From: Aliiroseovarius sp. M344 | GTDB lineage: Bacteria; Pseudomonadota; Alphaproteobacteria; Rhodobacterales; Rhodobacteraceae | Length of the DNA: 64,000 nucleotides | Reading direction: 5' to 3' | Assembly: GCF_025140835.1 (NCBI RefSeq) | Contig: NZ_CP081153.1 | Location: 1,426,001-1,490,000 of the forward strand | Part shown: piece after piece, positions 29,805 through 38,267 of the stretch | How the letters are laid out: every line of letters begins with the position of its first letter | How positions within the stretch are numbered: the stretch's first letter is position 1 | The notes under the pieces: generated by a model | Told to the model about the DNA's origin: nothing | The model's database searches: none | What the model saw: only the letters and a program-made list of their open reading frames with translations | Program-made: the position numbers and the translations under genes

Positions 29805-30040
29805 GCTCGCCGCTGATCGCCGCCGCCCTTTGGGTGATTGCCGCCAGCGTCGTGGCGTTTCTGCCCATGCGGCGGCAGTTTGCGCCCGGCTTGGTTTTGC
29901 TGGGCTTAGCGCCTGTCCTGATCGTCTGGATCGGAATGGTTCACGGATGGCTGTGGGCCTTGATCGGCTTGGGGGGCTTCATCTCGATGTTTCGCCGCCC
30001 ACTTTGGTATCTGGCACGCAAAGCGGTGGGGCGGGTATGA
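29801..30040 (+). CDS. DUF2484 family small membrane protein (first copy)
   Basis: A 79-residue protein of three hydrophobic segments (SSPLIAAALWVIAASVVAFLP, APGLVLLGLAPVLIVWIGMVHG, LWALIGLGGFISMFRRPLWYL), ending in a basic tail. DUF2484 proteins occur in Rhodobacteraceae between mur genes; the function is unknown. The only start that covers the first helix is a TTG at 29801 overlapping the permease stop (TTGA), which suggests translational coupling. The ATG at 29796 is out of frame. The 3' end overlaps the second copy by four bases. Confidence 0.75.
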   Translation: MSSPLIAAALWVIAASVVAFLPMRRQFAPGLVLLGLAPVLIVWIGMVHGWLWALIGLGGFISMFRRPLWYLARKAVGRV

Positions 30041-30282
30041 CAACGTCCCTGATCCTTGCGTGTTTCTGGGCGGTGATCGCGCAGGTCATCGCGTTGTTCC
30101 CGTCGCGCAACCACCACTGGCCGGCCGCATACGTCTTGATTGCCGTCGGCATTCCGTTATTGGGTTACGTTGTTTACCAAAACGGTCCACTGGTCGGTGG
30201 GTTGGTCATGGTTGCGGCGATGTCCATACTGCGCTGGCCTGTCATCTATCTGATCCGTTGGCTACGCAAGACACGAGGCTGA
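30037..30282 (+). CDS. DUF2484 family small membrane protein (second copy)
   Basis: An 81-residue protein similar in plan to its neighbour: [39 protein letters not shown], a third hydrophobic stretch, then [16 protein letters not shown]. The shared FP-R..-P...L..G.P.L and R-P..YL patterns suggest ancient tandem duplication. The ATG overlaps the first copy's stop (ATGA), and murB starts one base after its stop codon, so it is firmly in the operon. Function unknown. The location suggests an envelope role. Confidence 0.85.
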   Translation: MTTSLILACFWAVIAQVIALFPSRNHHWPAAYVLIAVGIPLLGYVVYQNGPLVGGLVMVAAMSILRWPVIYLIRWLRKTRG

Positions 30283-30283
30283 C

Positions 30284-31216
30284 GTGACCCATCCAAGCAA
30301 GATCGAAACCCGTGGCGCGCTGACGTCTGACAAAGACCTGGCTGGCCTGACCTGGCTGCGCGTTGGTGGCCCGGCCGACTGGTTCTTCATGCCCGCAGAC
30401 GAGGACGATCTGGCGCAGTTTCTATCCGCGCTTGACGCGGACATGCCGGTCTTTCCGATGGGGGTGGGGTCGAACCTGATCGTGCGCGATGGCGGCATCC
30501 GCGGCGTGGTGATCCGTTTGGGGCGGGGCTTTAACGGGATTGATGTTGATGGCAATCGCGTGACGGCGGGCGTCGCTGCACTTGATGCCCATGTGGCGCG
30601 CAAAGCGGCCGAGGCAGGCGTTGATCTGACCTTCCTGCGCACCATCCCCGGCGCGATTGGTGGCGCGGTCAGGATGAATGCCGGGTGCTACGGATCATAT
30701 GTGGCCGATGTATTTGTCGAAGCGCAAGCGATCACCCGGGCAGGGGAACGTGTCACCCTGACTGCTGATGATCTGCACTTTCAATACCGCCAGACCGATC
30801 TGCCCGACGGATGGATCATCACCAGCGCCACGTTCGAAGCGCCTTCGGGCGATCCGGCAGAGCTTTCCGCCCGCATGGACGCTCAACTGGCCAAGCGCGA
30901 CGAGACACAGCCCACCAAAGATCGCACCGCCGGATCCACATTCCGCAACCCGGCAGGCTACAGCTCGACCGGGCGGGCCGATGATCGCCATGATCTGAAA
31001 GCGTGGAAGGTGATCGAGGATGCAGGTATGCGCGGGGCCACACTTGGGGGTGCGCAGATGAACCCGATGCACGCAAATTTTCTGACAAATACCGGTGGGG
31101 CGACCGCTGCCGACCTTGAAGGTTTGGGCGAAGAAGTCAGAAAAAAGGTTTACGAACACAGTGGCATAGACTTACAATGGGAAATCATGCGTGTGGGTGA
31201 ACCGGCAGACAAATAA
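30284..31216 (+). CDS. murB: UDP-N-acetylenolpyruvoylglucosamine reductase
   Basis: FAD enzyme that reduces UDP-GlcNAc-enolpyruvate to UDP-MurNAc with NADPH. The 310-residue product has the FAD-binding [16 protein letters not shown] and [20 protein letters not shown], the [19 protein letters not shown] loop, and a type I active-site region with STFRNPAG (catalytic Ser). C-terminal [25 protein letters not shown] is also typical. It starts with GTG at 30284 after ACACGAGG. It is followed by a long 231-base spacer before ddlB. Confidence 0.97.
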   Translation: MTHPSKIETRGALTSDKDLAGLTWLRVGGPADWFFMPADEDDLAQFLSALDADMPVFPMGVGSNLIVRDGGIRGVVIRLGRGFNGIDVDGNRVTAGVAALDAHVARKAAEAGVDLTFLRTIPGAIGGAVRMNAGCYGSYVADVFVEAQAITRAGERVTLTADDLHFQYRQTDLPDGWIITSATFEAPSGDPAELSARMDAQLAKRDETQPTKDRTAGSTFRNPAGYSSTGRADDRHDLKAWKVIEDAGMRGATLGGAQMNPMHANFLTNTGGATAADLEGLGEEVRKKVYEHSGIDLQWEIMRVGEPADK

Positions 31217-31284
31217 GCCGGCGGACGCGCGCAGATACCGGGGTCGGGCAGGCCCTTCTGAACCAGAAAAGAAAATGCTGGTCA

Positions 31285-31339
31285 AAGGGGCAAATCGCCC
31301 TTGAAAACAAGGGGCATAAAGCCCCGTTATCAAAGGGGC
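31285..31339 (+). repeat. Three AAGGGGC elements at exact 24-base spacing in the murB-ddlB spacer
   Basis: AAGGGGC occurs at 31285, 31309 and 31333, each 24 bases apart. The first is followed by CGCCCTT, and the second forms a perfect GGGGC-ATAAA-GCCCC hairpin (31311-31325), so alternative stems are possible in the RNA. They lie 109-163 bases upstream of the ddlB ATG. No T-run follows, so a simple terminator is unlikely. Confidence 0.5.
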
Positions 31340-31447
31340 GGTACAGCCTCCGATAAAGAAAACGTCGCGCGCAAAGTGCGGCTGAACGCCGGAAACGGCT
31401 GGGCAGTTGGTCGCGTCATGCGGCCAAGGACGAGGCAAAGAGCAGGC

Positions 31448-32362
31448 ATGTCAGGCAAGACAGTCTCGAAAGTTGTGGTTCTTCTGGGCGGTCCGTCGGC
31501 CGAACGGGAGGTCTCGCTGAGCTCCGGGCGCGAATGTGCCGCGGCGCTGAAAGGCGTGGGCTATGACGTGGTCGAGATTGACGCAGGCCCCGATCTTTCC
31601 GAGCGCCTGCGCGCAGAAGCCCCCGATGTTGTGTTCAATGCGCTGCATGGCCGCTGGGGCGAAGATGGCTGCGTGCAAGGCTTGCTTGAGTGGCTGCAAA
31701 TCCCTTATACACATTCCGGTGTGTTGGCCTCGGCGCTTGCCATGGACAAGGAGCGTACGAAAGAGGTGTTTCGCACGGTCGGCCTTCCAGTCGTTGACAG
31801 TGTGCTGGCATCGGCTGACGAGGTGCGCGCCTGTCACGTGATGGATCCGCCCTATGTGGTGAAGCCCTATAACGAGGGCAGTTCGGTCGGCATCTATATT
31901 GTGCAGGACGGGGCGAACACGCCGCCCCAACTGGCACCAACCATGCCCAAGACGGTGATGGTTGAAACCTATGCGCCGGGGCGCGAGATGACGACCTCGG
32001 TCATGGGGGATCGCGCGCTTGGCGTCACGGATATCCTGACCGATGGCTGGTATGACTATAACGCGAAATATGCCGAAGGCGGATCGCGTCACGTCTTTCC
32101 CGCAGATATCCCCGCCGACATTGAAGCCGCCTGTCTGGATTATGCCCTACGCGCCCATAAGGTGTTGGGCTGTCGTGGTGTCAGCCGCACAGATTTCCGC
32201 TGGGACGAGGCCCGCGGGCTGGAAGGGTTGATCATTCTTGAAACCAACACGCAGCCGGGCATGACCCCGACATCGCTTGCGCCGGAACAGGCGCTGCACA
32301 ACGGCATGTCGTTCGGTGAGTTTTGCGCTTGGATGGTGGAGGACGCATCATGCGATCGCTGA
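31448..32362 (+). CDS. ddlB: D-alanine--D-alanine ligase
   Basis: ATP-grasp enzyme joining two D-alanines for the peptidoglycan stem. The 304-residue protein has the N-terminal VVVLLGGPSAEREVSLSSG, the HGRWGEDGCVQGLLEW loop, ATP-grasp PPYVVKPYNEGSSVGIYIV, YAPGREMTTSVMG, and the metal/ATP site LIILETNTQPGMTPTSLAPEQA. The frame is open upstream to 31301, but the ATG at 31448 gives the family N-terminus. Its 3' end overlaps the ftsQ start by 13 bases. Confidence 0.97.
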   Translation: MSGKTVSKVVVLLGGPSAEREVSLSSGRECAAALKGVGYDVVEIDAGPDLSERLRAEAPDVVFNALHGRWGEDGCVQGLLEWLQIPYTHSGVLASALAMDKERTKEVFRTVGLPVVDSVLASADEVRACHVMDPPYVVKPYNEGSSVGIYIVQDGANTPPQLAPTMPKTVMVETYAPGREMTTSVMGDRALGVTDILTDGWYDYNAKYAEGGSRHVFPADIPADIEAACLDYALRAHKVLGCRGVSRTDFRWDEARGLEGLIILETNTQPGMTPTSLAPEQALHNGMSFGEFCAWMVEDASCDR

Positions 32363-33321
32363 AACCCACCCAAAACCCCGCACAACATACCGGTGAATAC
32401 CGGTCGGTTGCGGTATCACGGTCCTCTAAATCCAAGCTTGGGTCTTCGGGTCCTGGTGCCACGCGTCGCGATCCAGCGCCTTCACGCCTGGCCTATAAAG
32501 TTCATCGCCTTTGGCTGACGCCTTTCTTCCGCGCCTTTCTTCGGATAGGCCTGCCAGTCTTTCTCGTGCTGTTGGCGGTGGGTTGGTATTTTTCCAACCC
32601 CACGAACCGTTTTGCGATTGGCGAGAAGATCGCCCAAGTTCAGAGATCAGTACAGGAACGCCCCGAGTTCATGGTGAAACTGATGGCGGTTGAAGGCGCG
32701 TCTGTGGTTGTTGACGAAGCCGTGCGGCAGATGCTGCCAATCGACTTCCCAATTTCCAGTTTCGATCTGGATCTGGAACTGATGCGTCAGGAAATCACCA
32801 CACTGGATGTCGTGGAAAAAGCCGAGCTGCGGATCCGGCCCGGCGGCGTTCTTGAAGTTGCCATCACCGAGCGCGAGCCGGTTATTGTCTGGCGCCACGA
32901 TGGCATTCTCGACTTGTTGGACCGTACTGGTCACCGCGTTGCCAGCTTGCTGGCCCGTAACGGACGCTCTGATCTGCCGCTGATCGCAGGGGCAGGGGCG
33001 AATAAGTCGGTGCGCGAAGCGCTTGAGCTGATCAATACTGCCCGCCCCCTTGGCCACCAGTTGCGCGGACTAGTGCGCGTGGGTGAACGTCGTTGGGACG
33101 TGGTTTTGGCCACCAAGCAGCGCATTCTTTTGCCAGCGCAGGACCCTGTGGCCGCCCTTGAGCAGGTGATTGCGCTGGATCAGGCGCAAGAGGTGATGGC
33201 CCGTGACCTGACCGTAGTTGATATGAGAAACCCTTTGCGTCCAACGCTTCGACTGGCTGAACCCGCCGTCGACGAGCTGCGCCGCATCCGGGCAATTGAG
33301 TTTGGAGAAGACCCGCAATGA
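32350..33321 (+). CDS. ftsQ: Cell division protein FtsQ
   Basis: Bitopic divisome scaffold linking early and late proteins. The 323-residue product has a cytoplasmic N-terminus of about 65 residues rich in Arg, Ser and Lys. One membrane helix follows (about 70-88, LPVFLVLLAVGWYF), then a periplasmic POTRA domain with VVDEAVRQMLPIDFPISSFDLDLELMRQEIT and VVEKAELRIRPGGVLEVAITEREPVIVWR, then the beta domain. The ATG at 32350 inside the end of ddlB has GGAGG upstream. It overlaps ftsA by four bases. Confidence 0.94.
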   Translation: MRSLKPTQNPAQHTGEYRSVAVSRSSKSKLGSSGPGATRRDPAPSRLAYKVHRLWLTPFFRAFLRIGLPVFLVLLAVGWYFSNPTNRFAIGEKIAQVQRSVQERPEFMVKLMAVEGASVVVDEAVRQMLPIDFPISSFDLDLELMRQEITTLDVVEKAELRIRPGGVLEVAITEREPVIVWRHDGILDLLDRTGHRVASLLARNGRSDLPLIAGAGANKSVREALELINTARPLGHQLRGLVRVGERRWDVVLATKQRILLPAQDPVAALEQVIALDQAQEVMARDLTVVDMRNPLRPTLRLAEPAVDELRRIRAIEFGEDPQ

Positions 33322-34652
33322 CCGATATTTACAGCCAGCAGCGCGCCATGCGCTCGATGCGCGAAGCCGCCATGCAGCGAGGCGTCATTGCCGTTCTGGA
33401 CATCGGCAGCGCAAAGATCGCCTGCCTGATCCTGCGCTTTGACGGTCCGGAGCAGTTTCGTGAAAGCGATGGGGTGGGTAGCCTGGCAGGTCAAAGCGCG
33501 TTTCGCGTGATCGGCGCTGCAACCACGCGGTCGCGCGGCGTGCGCTTCGGTGAAATTGATGCAATGCAGGAAACCGAGCGCGCCATCCGCACCGCCGTAC
33601 AGGCGGCGCAGAAAATGGCCAATATTCGTGTCGATCATGTGATCGCATGTTTCTCGGGGGCAAACCCGCGCAGCTATGGCTTGGATGGCGTGGTCGAACT
33701 GAATAACGCTGCGGTCACCGAACAAGACGTGGCGCGCGTTCTTGCCTCTTGCGATATGCCCGAGATCGGCGAAGGGCGCGAGGTATTGCACGCGCAACCC
33801 GTGAATTTCGCACTGGATCACCGGTCAGGTCTGGGCGACCCGCGCGGGCAGATCGGCAACCGGTTGTCCGTCGATATGCATGTGATGACGGTGGACAGCG
33901 CAGTCATTCAGAACTTGCTGTACTGCATCAAACGCTGCGATCTTGAACTGGCGGGTCTCGCCAGTTCGGCCTATGTGTCCGGCATTTCGGCATTGGTGGA
34001 AGATGAACAAGAACTTGGCGCGGCCTGTGTTGATTTAGGCGGTGGATCAACTGGTCTGTCCATCTTTATGAAAAAGCACATGATTTATTCGGACAGCGTA
34101 CGGCTAGGCGGGGATCATGTGACGTCGGACATCTCGAAGGGTTTGCAGGTGCCACTGTCGACGGCGGAACGGATCAAGACTTTCTATGGCGGCGTGGTCG
34201 CCACCGGGATGGATGACCGCGAGATGATCGAGATTGGCGGCGACACCGGCGATTGGGAACATGACCGGCGCACCGTGAGCCGGGCCGAGCTGATTGGCAT
34301 CATGCGACCGCGAGTGGAAGAGATATTGGAAGAGGTGCGCAGCTGTCTGGACGCCTCGGGTTTTGAGCATCTGCCCAGTCAACAAATCGTGTTGACAGGT
34401 GGTGGCAGCCAGATACCCGGTCTGGACGGGCTCGCGCCGAAAATTCTGGGGCAACAGGTCCGCATCGGGCGTCCTCTGCGCGTTCAGGGACTACCGCAGG
34501 CGGCGACCGGAGCAGGGTTTGCGTCCTCTGTCGGGCTGTGTCTTTTCGCGGCGCACCCTCAGGACGAGTGGTGGGATTTTGACATTCCCGCCGAAAGCTA
34601 CCCCGCACGCAGCCTGCGACGCGCCTTTAAGTGGTTCAAAGACAATTGGTGA
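33318..34652 (+). CDS. ftsA: Cell division protein FtsA
   Basis: Actin-like protein that tethers FtsZ to the membrane. The 444-residue protein has the phosphate-1 loop AVLDIGSAKIACLIL, the SHS2/1C domain region (residues about 90-175), phosphate-2 AACVDLGGGSTGLSIF, and the adenosine motif IVLTGGGSQIPGLDGLAPKILG. The C-terminal ARSLRRAFKWFKDNW is an amphipathic membrane-targeting helix. The 4-base overlap with ftsQ and order before ftsZ are canonical. Confidence 0.96.
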   Translation: MTDIYSQQRAMRSMREAAMQRGVIAVLDIGSAKIACLILRFDGPEQFRESDGVGSLAGQSAFRVIGAATTRSRGVRFGEIDAMQETERAIRTAVQAAQKMANIRVDHVIACFSGANPRSYGLDGVVELNNAAVTEQDVARVLASCDMPEIGEGREVLHAQPVNFALDHRSGLGDPRGQIGNRLSVDMHVMTVDSAVIQNLLYCIKRCDLELAGLASSAYVSGISALVEDEQELGAACVDLGGGSTGLSIFMKKHMIYSDSVRLGGDHVTSDISKGLQVPLSTAERIKTFYGGVVATGMDDREMIEIGGDTGDWEHDRRTVSRAELIGIMRPRVEEILEEVRSCLDASGFEHLPSQQIVLTGGGSQIPGLDGLAPKILGQQVRIGRPLRVQGLPQAATGAGFASSVGLCLFAAHPQDEWWDFDIPAESYPARSLRRAFKWFKDNW

Positions 34653-34886
34653 TCGCGCTACCCAAACCCCAATATACGGTGCGCTCGGCGAAATCCTGCT
34701 GAATATCTGCGCGTTGCCTCAATATTTTGCGGTTTTTCACGCCATTAGTGCGTGACGAAAGACCGTTTTTTAGGGTAACATGGGTGTAACGAGGCAGTAA
34801 CCGGCGATTCAGTCGGAATTAATAGACAGCATTTGTCGACATCGGGGAACATCGGTGCGGCGCGGACATAGACAGGCGGACATATC
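34653..34886 (+). promoter_or_regulatory. ftsA-ftsZ spacer, likely ftsZ leader/promoter region
   Basis: 234 AT-richer bases between ftsA and ftsZ. A GANTC site (GATTC at 34806-34810) is present, the CcrM methylation sequence of alphaproteobacteria. A small CACGC/GCGTG stem lies near 34740. The spacing suggests a dedicated ftsZ promoter, but no confident -35/-10 pair was recognised. Confidence 0.4.
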
Positions 34887-36578
34887 ATGACTTTGAACCT
34901 TACCATGCCCGGTCAGGAAGAGTTGAAACCTCGTATCACGGTATTTGGCGTGGGCGGTGCCGGTGGCAACGCGGTCAACAACATGATCGAGAAGGAACTC
35001 GAGGGCGTAGAATTCGTTGTAGCAAACACCGACGCGCAAGCATTGCAGCAGTCGCGATCGAAAGACCGCATTCAGATGGGTGTGAAGGTGACCGAGGGTC
35101 TGGGCGCTGGTGCGCGCGCATCGGTCGGCGCAGCCGCAGCTGAAGAGTCGATCGAACAGATCGTTGATCACCTTGCTGGCGCGCATATGTGCTTCATCAC
35201 CGCCGGTATGGGCGGCGGCACCGGAACGGGCGCAGCCCCGATCATCGCGCAAGCTGCGCGTGAACTTGGTGTGCTGACCGTTGGCGTCGTGACCAAACCC
35301 TTCCAGTTCGAGGGCGCAAAACGTATGCGTCAGGCGGAAGAGGGCGTCGAAGCTCTGCAAAAGATGGTCGATACGCTGATCATCATTCCGAACCAGAACC
35401 TGTTCCGTCTGGCCAATGAGAAAACCACGTTCACCGAAGCATTCTCGATGGCGGATGACGTTCTTTATCAAGGCGTTAAGGGTGTAACGGACCTGATGGT
35501 TCGCCCCGGCCTTATCAACCTCGACTTTGCGGATGTCCGTGCCGTGATGGACGAGATGGGCAAAGCCATGATGGGAACCGGCGAGGCCGAAGGCGAAGAT
35601 CGTGCCGTTCAGGCCGCCGAGAAAGCCATCGCCAACCCGCTTCTGGACGAAATCAGCCTGCGTGGCGCGAAGGGTGTGTTGATCAACATCACCGGCGGCT
35701 ACGACCTGACGCTGTTCGAACTGGACGAAGCGGCCAACCGCATCCGCGAAGAGGTGGATCCGGACGCCAACATCATCGTTGGGTCGACGCTGGACACCGA
35801 CATGGAAGGCGCAATGCGCGTGTCTGTTGTCGCGACCGGCATCGACGCCATGGACGTGAACACCGAAATGCCGATACCGCGTCGCAGTATGGCAAGCACG
35901 CTGCAAACACCGTTGGATGTTGAGCAGAAGATGGAAGCTCAAGCCCCTGATGCGGTTGCGGCCGCGGCAGCCATTGAAAACTCGCCAGCACCAGATGCTG
36001 GCAGGGCAGAGGTTGCCGCGAGCGAACCAACACTGTTTGGCGAAATGGAAAGCGAAGAAGACGACGCCCCGAAAGCTCCGTCCGAGAACGTATTCCAGGC
36101 CGATCAGGCCGGGGGCGATGTGCCTCCGCCGGCTTACCAGCCCCGTGAAAACGACGCGGCAACTTCCGCACCGGAGAGCCGCGATGCACCTGCCAGAAAC
36201 TATGGCGATGAGCAGGATGTCGCGACATTTGTAGCCCCGCGGGCACCGGCACCGGGTACCCCGTCACCGGAAGCTCTGGCGCGTTTGCAGGCAGCGGTTC
36301 ACAACCAGCCCCGCGCGCAAGGTGCACCTGCGGCGCAAGCTCCGTCACATGGGACCGCATCTGCGGCTCACGGTGGGTCAGCGCATGACAAGCCGCGGTT
36401 CGGGATCAATTCGCTGATCAACCGGATGACCGGGTCGGGCGTCGCTGGTGCAGAAGAACAAGCGCGCAGCCAACCTCCGGTCCAGTCGCATCAGCCGTCC
36501 CAGCCACAGGCACCGGCAGCGGACCCAGAGCAGGACAAGGTGGAAATTCCTGCCTTCCTGCGGCGCCAAGCCAACTAA
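34887..36578 (+). CDS. ftsZ: Cell division protein FtsZ
   Basis: Tubulin-like GTPase forming the Z ring. The 563-residue protein has the GTPase domain with [15 protein letters not shown], the G-box [18 protein letters not shown], the T7 loop region [12 protein letters not shown], and the C-terminal domain to about residue 320. A very long disordered Pro/Ala/Glu-rich linker of over 200 residues follows, typical of alphaproteobacteria. It ends in the conserved peptide [12 protein letters not shown] that binds FtsA and other partners. Strong hairpins follow the stop codon. Confidence 0.98.
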   Translation: MTLNLTMPGQEELKPRITVFGVGGAGGNAVNNMIEKELEGVEFVVANTDAQALQQSRSKDRIQMGVKVTEGLGAGARASVGAAAAEESIEQIVDHLAGAHMCFITAGMGGGTGTGAAPIIAQAARELGVLTVGVVTKPFQFEGAKRMRQAEEGVEALQKMVDTLIIIPNQNLFRLANEKTTFTEAFSMADDVLYQGVKGVTDLMVRPGLINLDFADVRAVMDEMGKAMMGTGEAEGEDRAVQAAEKAIANPLLDEISLRGAKGVLINITGGYDLTLFELDEAANRIREEVDPDANIIVGSTLDTDMEGAMRVSVVATGIDAMDVNTEMPIPRRSMASTLQTPLDVEQKMEAQAPDAVAAAAAIENSPAPDAGRAEVAASEPTLFGEMESEEDDAPKAPSENVFQADQAGGDVPPPAYQPRENDAATSAPESRDAPARNYGDEQDVATFVAPRAPAPGTPSPEALARLQAAVHNQPRAQGAPAAQAPSHGTASAAHGGSAHDKPRFGINSLINRMTGSGVAGAEEQARSQPPVQSHQPSQPQAPAADPEQDKVEIPAFLRRQAN

Positions 36579-36591
36579 ACCATACAAACTT

Positions 36592-36630
36592 TTGGCGCGC
36601 GCGAGGTCTGCCTTGCGCGCGCCAATTGTT
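36592..36630 (+). terminator. Very stable 15-pair hairpin directly after ftsZ
   Basis: Bases 36592-36606 pair with 36611-36625 along fifteen positions (one G/T wobble) around a TCTG loop. The core is an alternating GGCGCGCGC helix. It starts 14 bases after the ftsZ stop. The following run TTGTT is only weakly T-rich, so it may act as terminator, attenuator or 3' stabiliser. Confidence 0.65.
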
Positions 36631-36700
36631 ACGGCGCCGCCGCAGCATGAAACAATCAGCGGTGACATGCCGCCGCAGCCTTCACGAGCGTTTTGAGATC

Positions 36701-36732
36701 GGCCTGCCAAGTGGCGGGCCGTTTTCTTTTGT
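36701..36732 (+). terminator. Intrinsic terminator in ftsZ-lpxC spacer
   Basis: GGCCTGCC (36701-36708) pairs with GGCGGGCC (36713-36720) around AAGT with one T/G wobble, followed by GTTTTCTTTTG. A better T-run than the first hairpin, so transcription from ftsZ probably stops here. Confidence 0.75.
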
Positions 36733-36848
36733 TACCAAAGTGTTGTGGGGCAAAGCTCGACCCGTCGGCGACCTCTTGCCGGGTCCAGATTTGATGTTAC
36801 AGAGCGTTACAGAGGTTTGAATTGTTATTCCTCCGGGCAGGATTTACC

Positions 36849-36887
36849 TCTGACTTACCAAGCCCTACATGCTTGGTGCGCGTCAGA
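36849..36887 (+). promoter_or_regulatory. Structured element upstream of lpxC
   Basis: TCTGAC (36849-36854) pairs with GTCAGA (36882-36887), and inside it ACCAAGC (36857-36863) pairs with GCTTGGT (36871-36877), leaving a seven-base apical loop and a small asymmetric internal loop. The element lies about 230 bases upstream of the lpxC start, after the ftsZ terminator. It could be a leader structure, operator or small RNA. The rest of the 535-base spacer (36579-37113) shows no convincing gene. Confidence 0.4.
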
Positions 36888-37113
36888 CCTGCCGCCGCTT
36901 AAATAGGGAAAAGAACCTTTTTTGTGCACAGGGACTGTCGGGGGTGTTCGGATCAACCGGCGCCCAAGCGGCCCAAAGGCGTTTGCGGACTGTGCCACTC
37001 CACACAGGAACCCGAACGTCAGCGGCGACTGGCGCGGCAAAATTGATGGATTCATCGAGACCTCGTGTGACGAGGGGGGAATGAACCCGACTGAGGTAAA
37101 AAAGAGGCGACAC

Positions 37114-38046
37114 GTGCAAACCACAGTTGCAAACACTGTATCCTTTACCGGCACCGGGCTCCATTCCGGGCGACCGGCGCGTATGCGTGTCCAACCTGCT
37201 TCGGCAGAATTTGGCATTTGGTTCAAACGCGTTGACGTCCTTGACCGCGACAATATGGTCCCGGCCCATTGGGCATCGGGCGTTCCGACGCCATTGTGCA
37301 CATTGATCCGCAATGGTGCGGGTGTCGAAGTCAAAACCATCGAACATATCATGGCCGCGCTGGCTGGCTGCGGCATCCATAACGCGTTGGTCGAGCTTGA
37401 CGGGCCTGAAGTGCCGATCATGGATGGCAGTGCCGCCCGTTTTGTCGATGGGCTGGTGAAGACGGGCGTGCGCGAGCTGGCAGCACCTGTGCGGGTGATC
37501 GAAGTTCTGAAAACGATCGAATACCGCGAGAACGATGGCGAACATGAGGTCTGGGCCAGGTTGGAGCCATCGGACGGGTTTGAAATCGATTTCCACATCT
37601 CGTTCCCGGACGCGGCCATTGGCACGCAGAATATGCGCCTGGATATGTCGAACGGAAATTTTGTCCGCGAGCTCAGCGACTGCCGCACCTTCTGCCGCCG
37701 CGCGGATGTTGATGCGATGCACGACGCCGGGCTGGCGCTTGGCGGCACGTATGACAATGCCGTTGTGGTTGATGGCGATGCGGTGCTGTCTCCGGGTGGC
37801 TTGCGCCGGGTGGACGAGGCTGTGCGCCACAAGATGCTGGACGCGCTGGGTGACCTTGCCTTGGCTGGTGCACCTTTGAAAGCGCGCTATGTTGGCCACC
37901 GTTCCGGGCATGCCATGACCAACAAGTTGCTTCGGACTCTGTTTGATACACCTGATGCGTGGCGGATGGTTGAATGTGACGCAGCCACGGCACGCCGGTT
38001 GCCGGGTGTTGGTGTGCGTCGGTCCGACCTGCCGATGACAGCCTGA
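37114..38046 (+). CDS. lpxC: UDP-3-O-acyl-N-acetylglucosamine deacetylase
   Basis: Zinc deacetylase catalysing the committed step of lipid A synthesis. The 310-residue product has the N-terminal FTGTGLHSGRPARM, the first zinc ligand in EVKTIEHIMAALAG, EVPIMDGSAARFVDGL, the catalytic FCRRADVDAM region and the second site VRHKMLDALGDLALAGAPL with His and Asp ligands. I chose the GTG at 37114 because its N-terminus matches the family and it has AGAGGCG upstream. The ATG at 37081 would add eleven residues. Confidence 0.95.
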   Translation: MQTTVANTVSFTGTGLHSGRPARMRVQPASAEFGIWFKRVDVLDRDNMVPAHWASGVPTPLCTLIRNGAGVEVKTIEHIMAALAGCGIHNALVELDGPEVPIMDGSAARFVDGLVKTGVRELAAPVRVIEVLKTIEYRENDGEHEVWARLEPSDGFEIDFHISFPDAAIGTQNMRLDMSNGNFVRELSDCRTFCRRADVDAMHDAGLALGGTYDNAVVVDGDAVLSPGGLRRVDEAVRHKMLDALGDLALAGAPLKARYVGHRSGHAMTNKLLRTLFDTPDAWRMVECDAATARRLPGVGVRRSDLPMTA

Positions 38047-38076
38047 TTGCGGGCGGAACACATTGATTTCAAAGCC

Positions 38077-38105
38077 AATGCCACGTCCTTGCGCCGTGGC
38101 ATTTT
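38077..38105 (+). terminator. Intrinsic terminator of lpxC
   Basis: AATGCCACG (38077-38085) pairs perfectly with CGTGGCATT (38095-38103) around a nine-base loop and is followed by TTTGCATATTT. It lies 30 bases after the lpxC stop. Confidence 0.65.
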
Positions 38106-38267
38106 GCATATTTCATCCGTGATCGGGTGCGGTAATATGGGCCAAGTGACCTGAAGCTGTGAAAATTGCCGAGCAAACCATTTTGCCTCGAAAATTTCTG
38201 TGCTAGGACAGGCAGGAACAGTTCGGACCTTTGGGTCGAATAATAAAATTTTGGGGTGGCACCGGTG

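Noticed and set aside
31285..31339. CRISPR-like periodic repeats
   Set aside because: Only seven-base repeats with 17-base gaps, three copies, no cas genes; not a CRISPR array.
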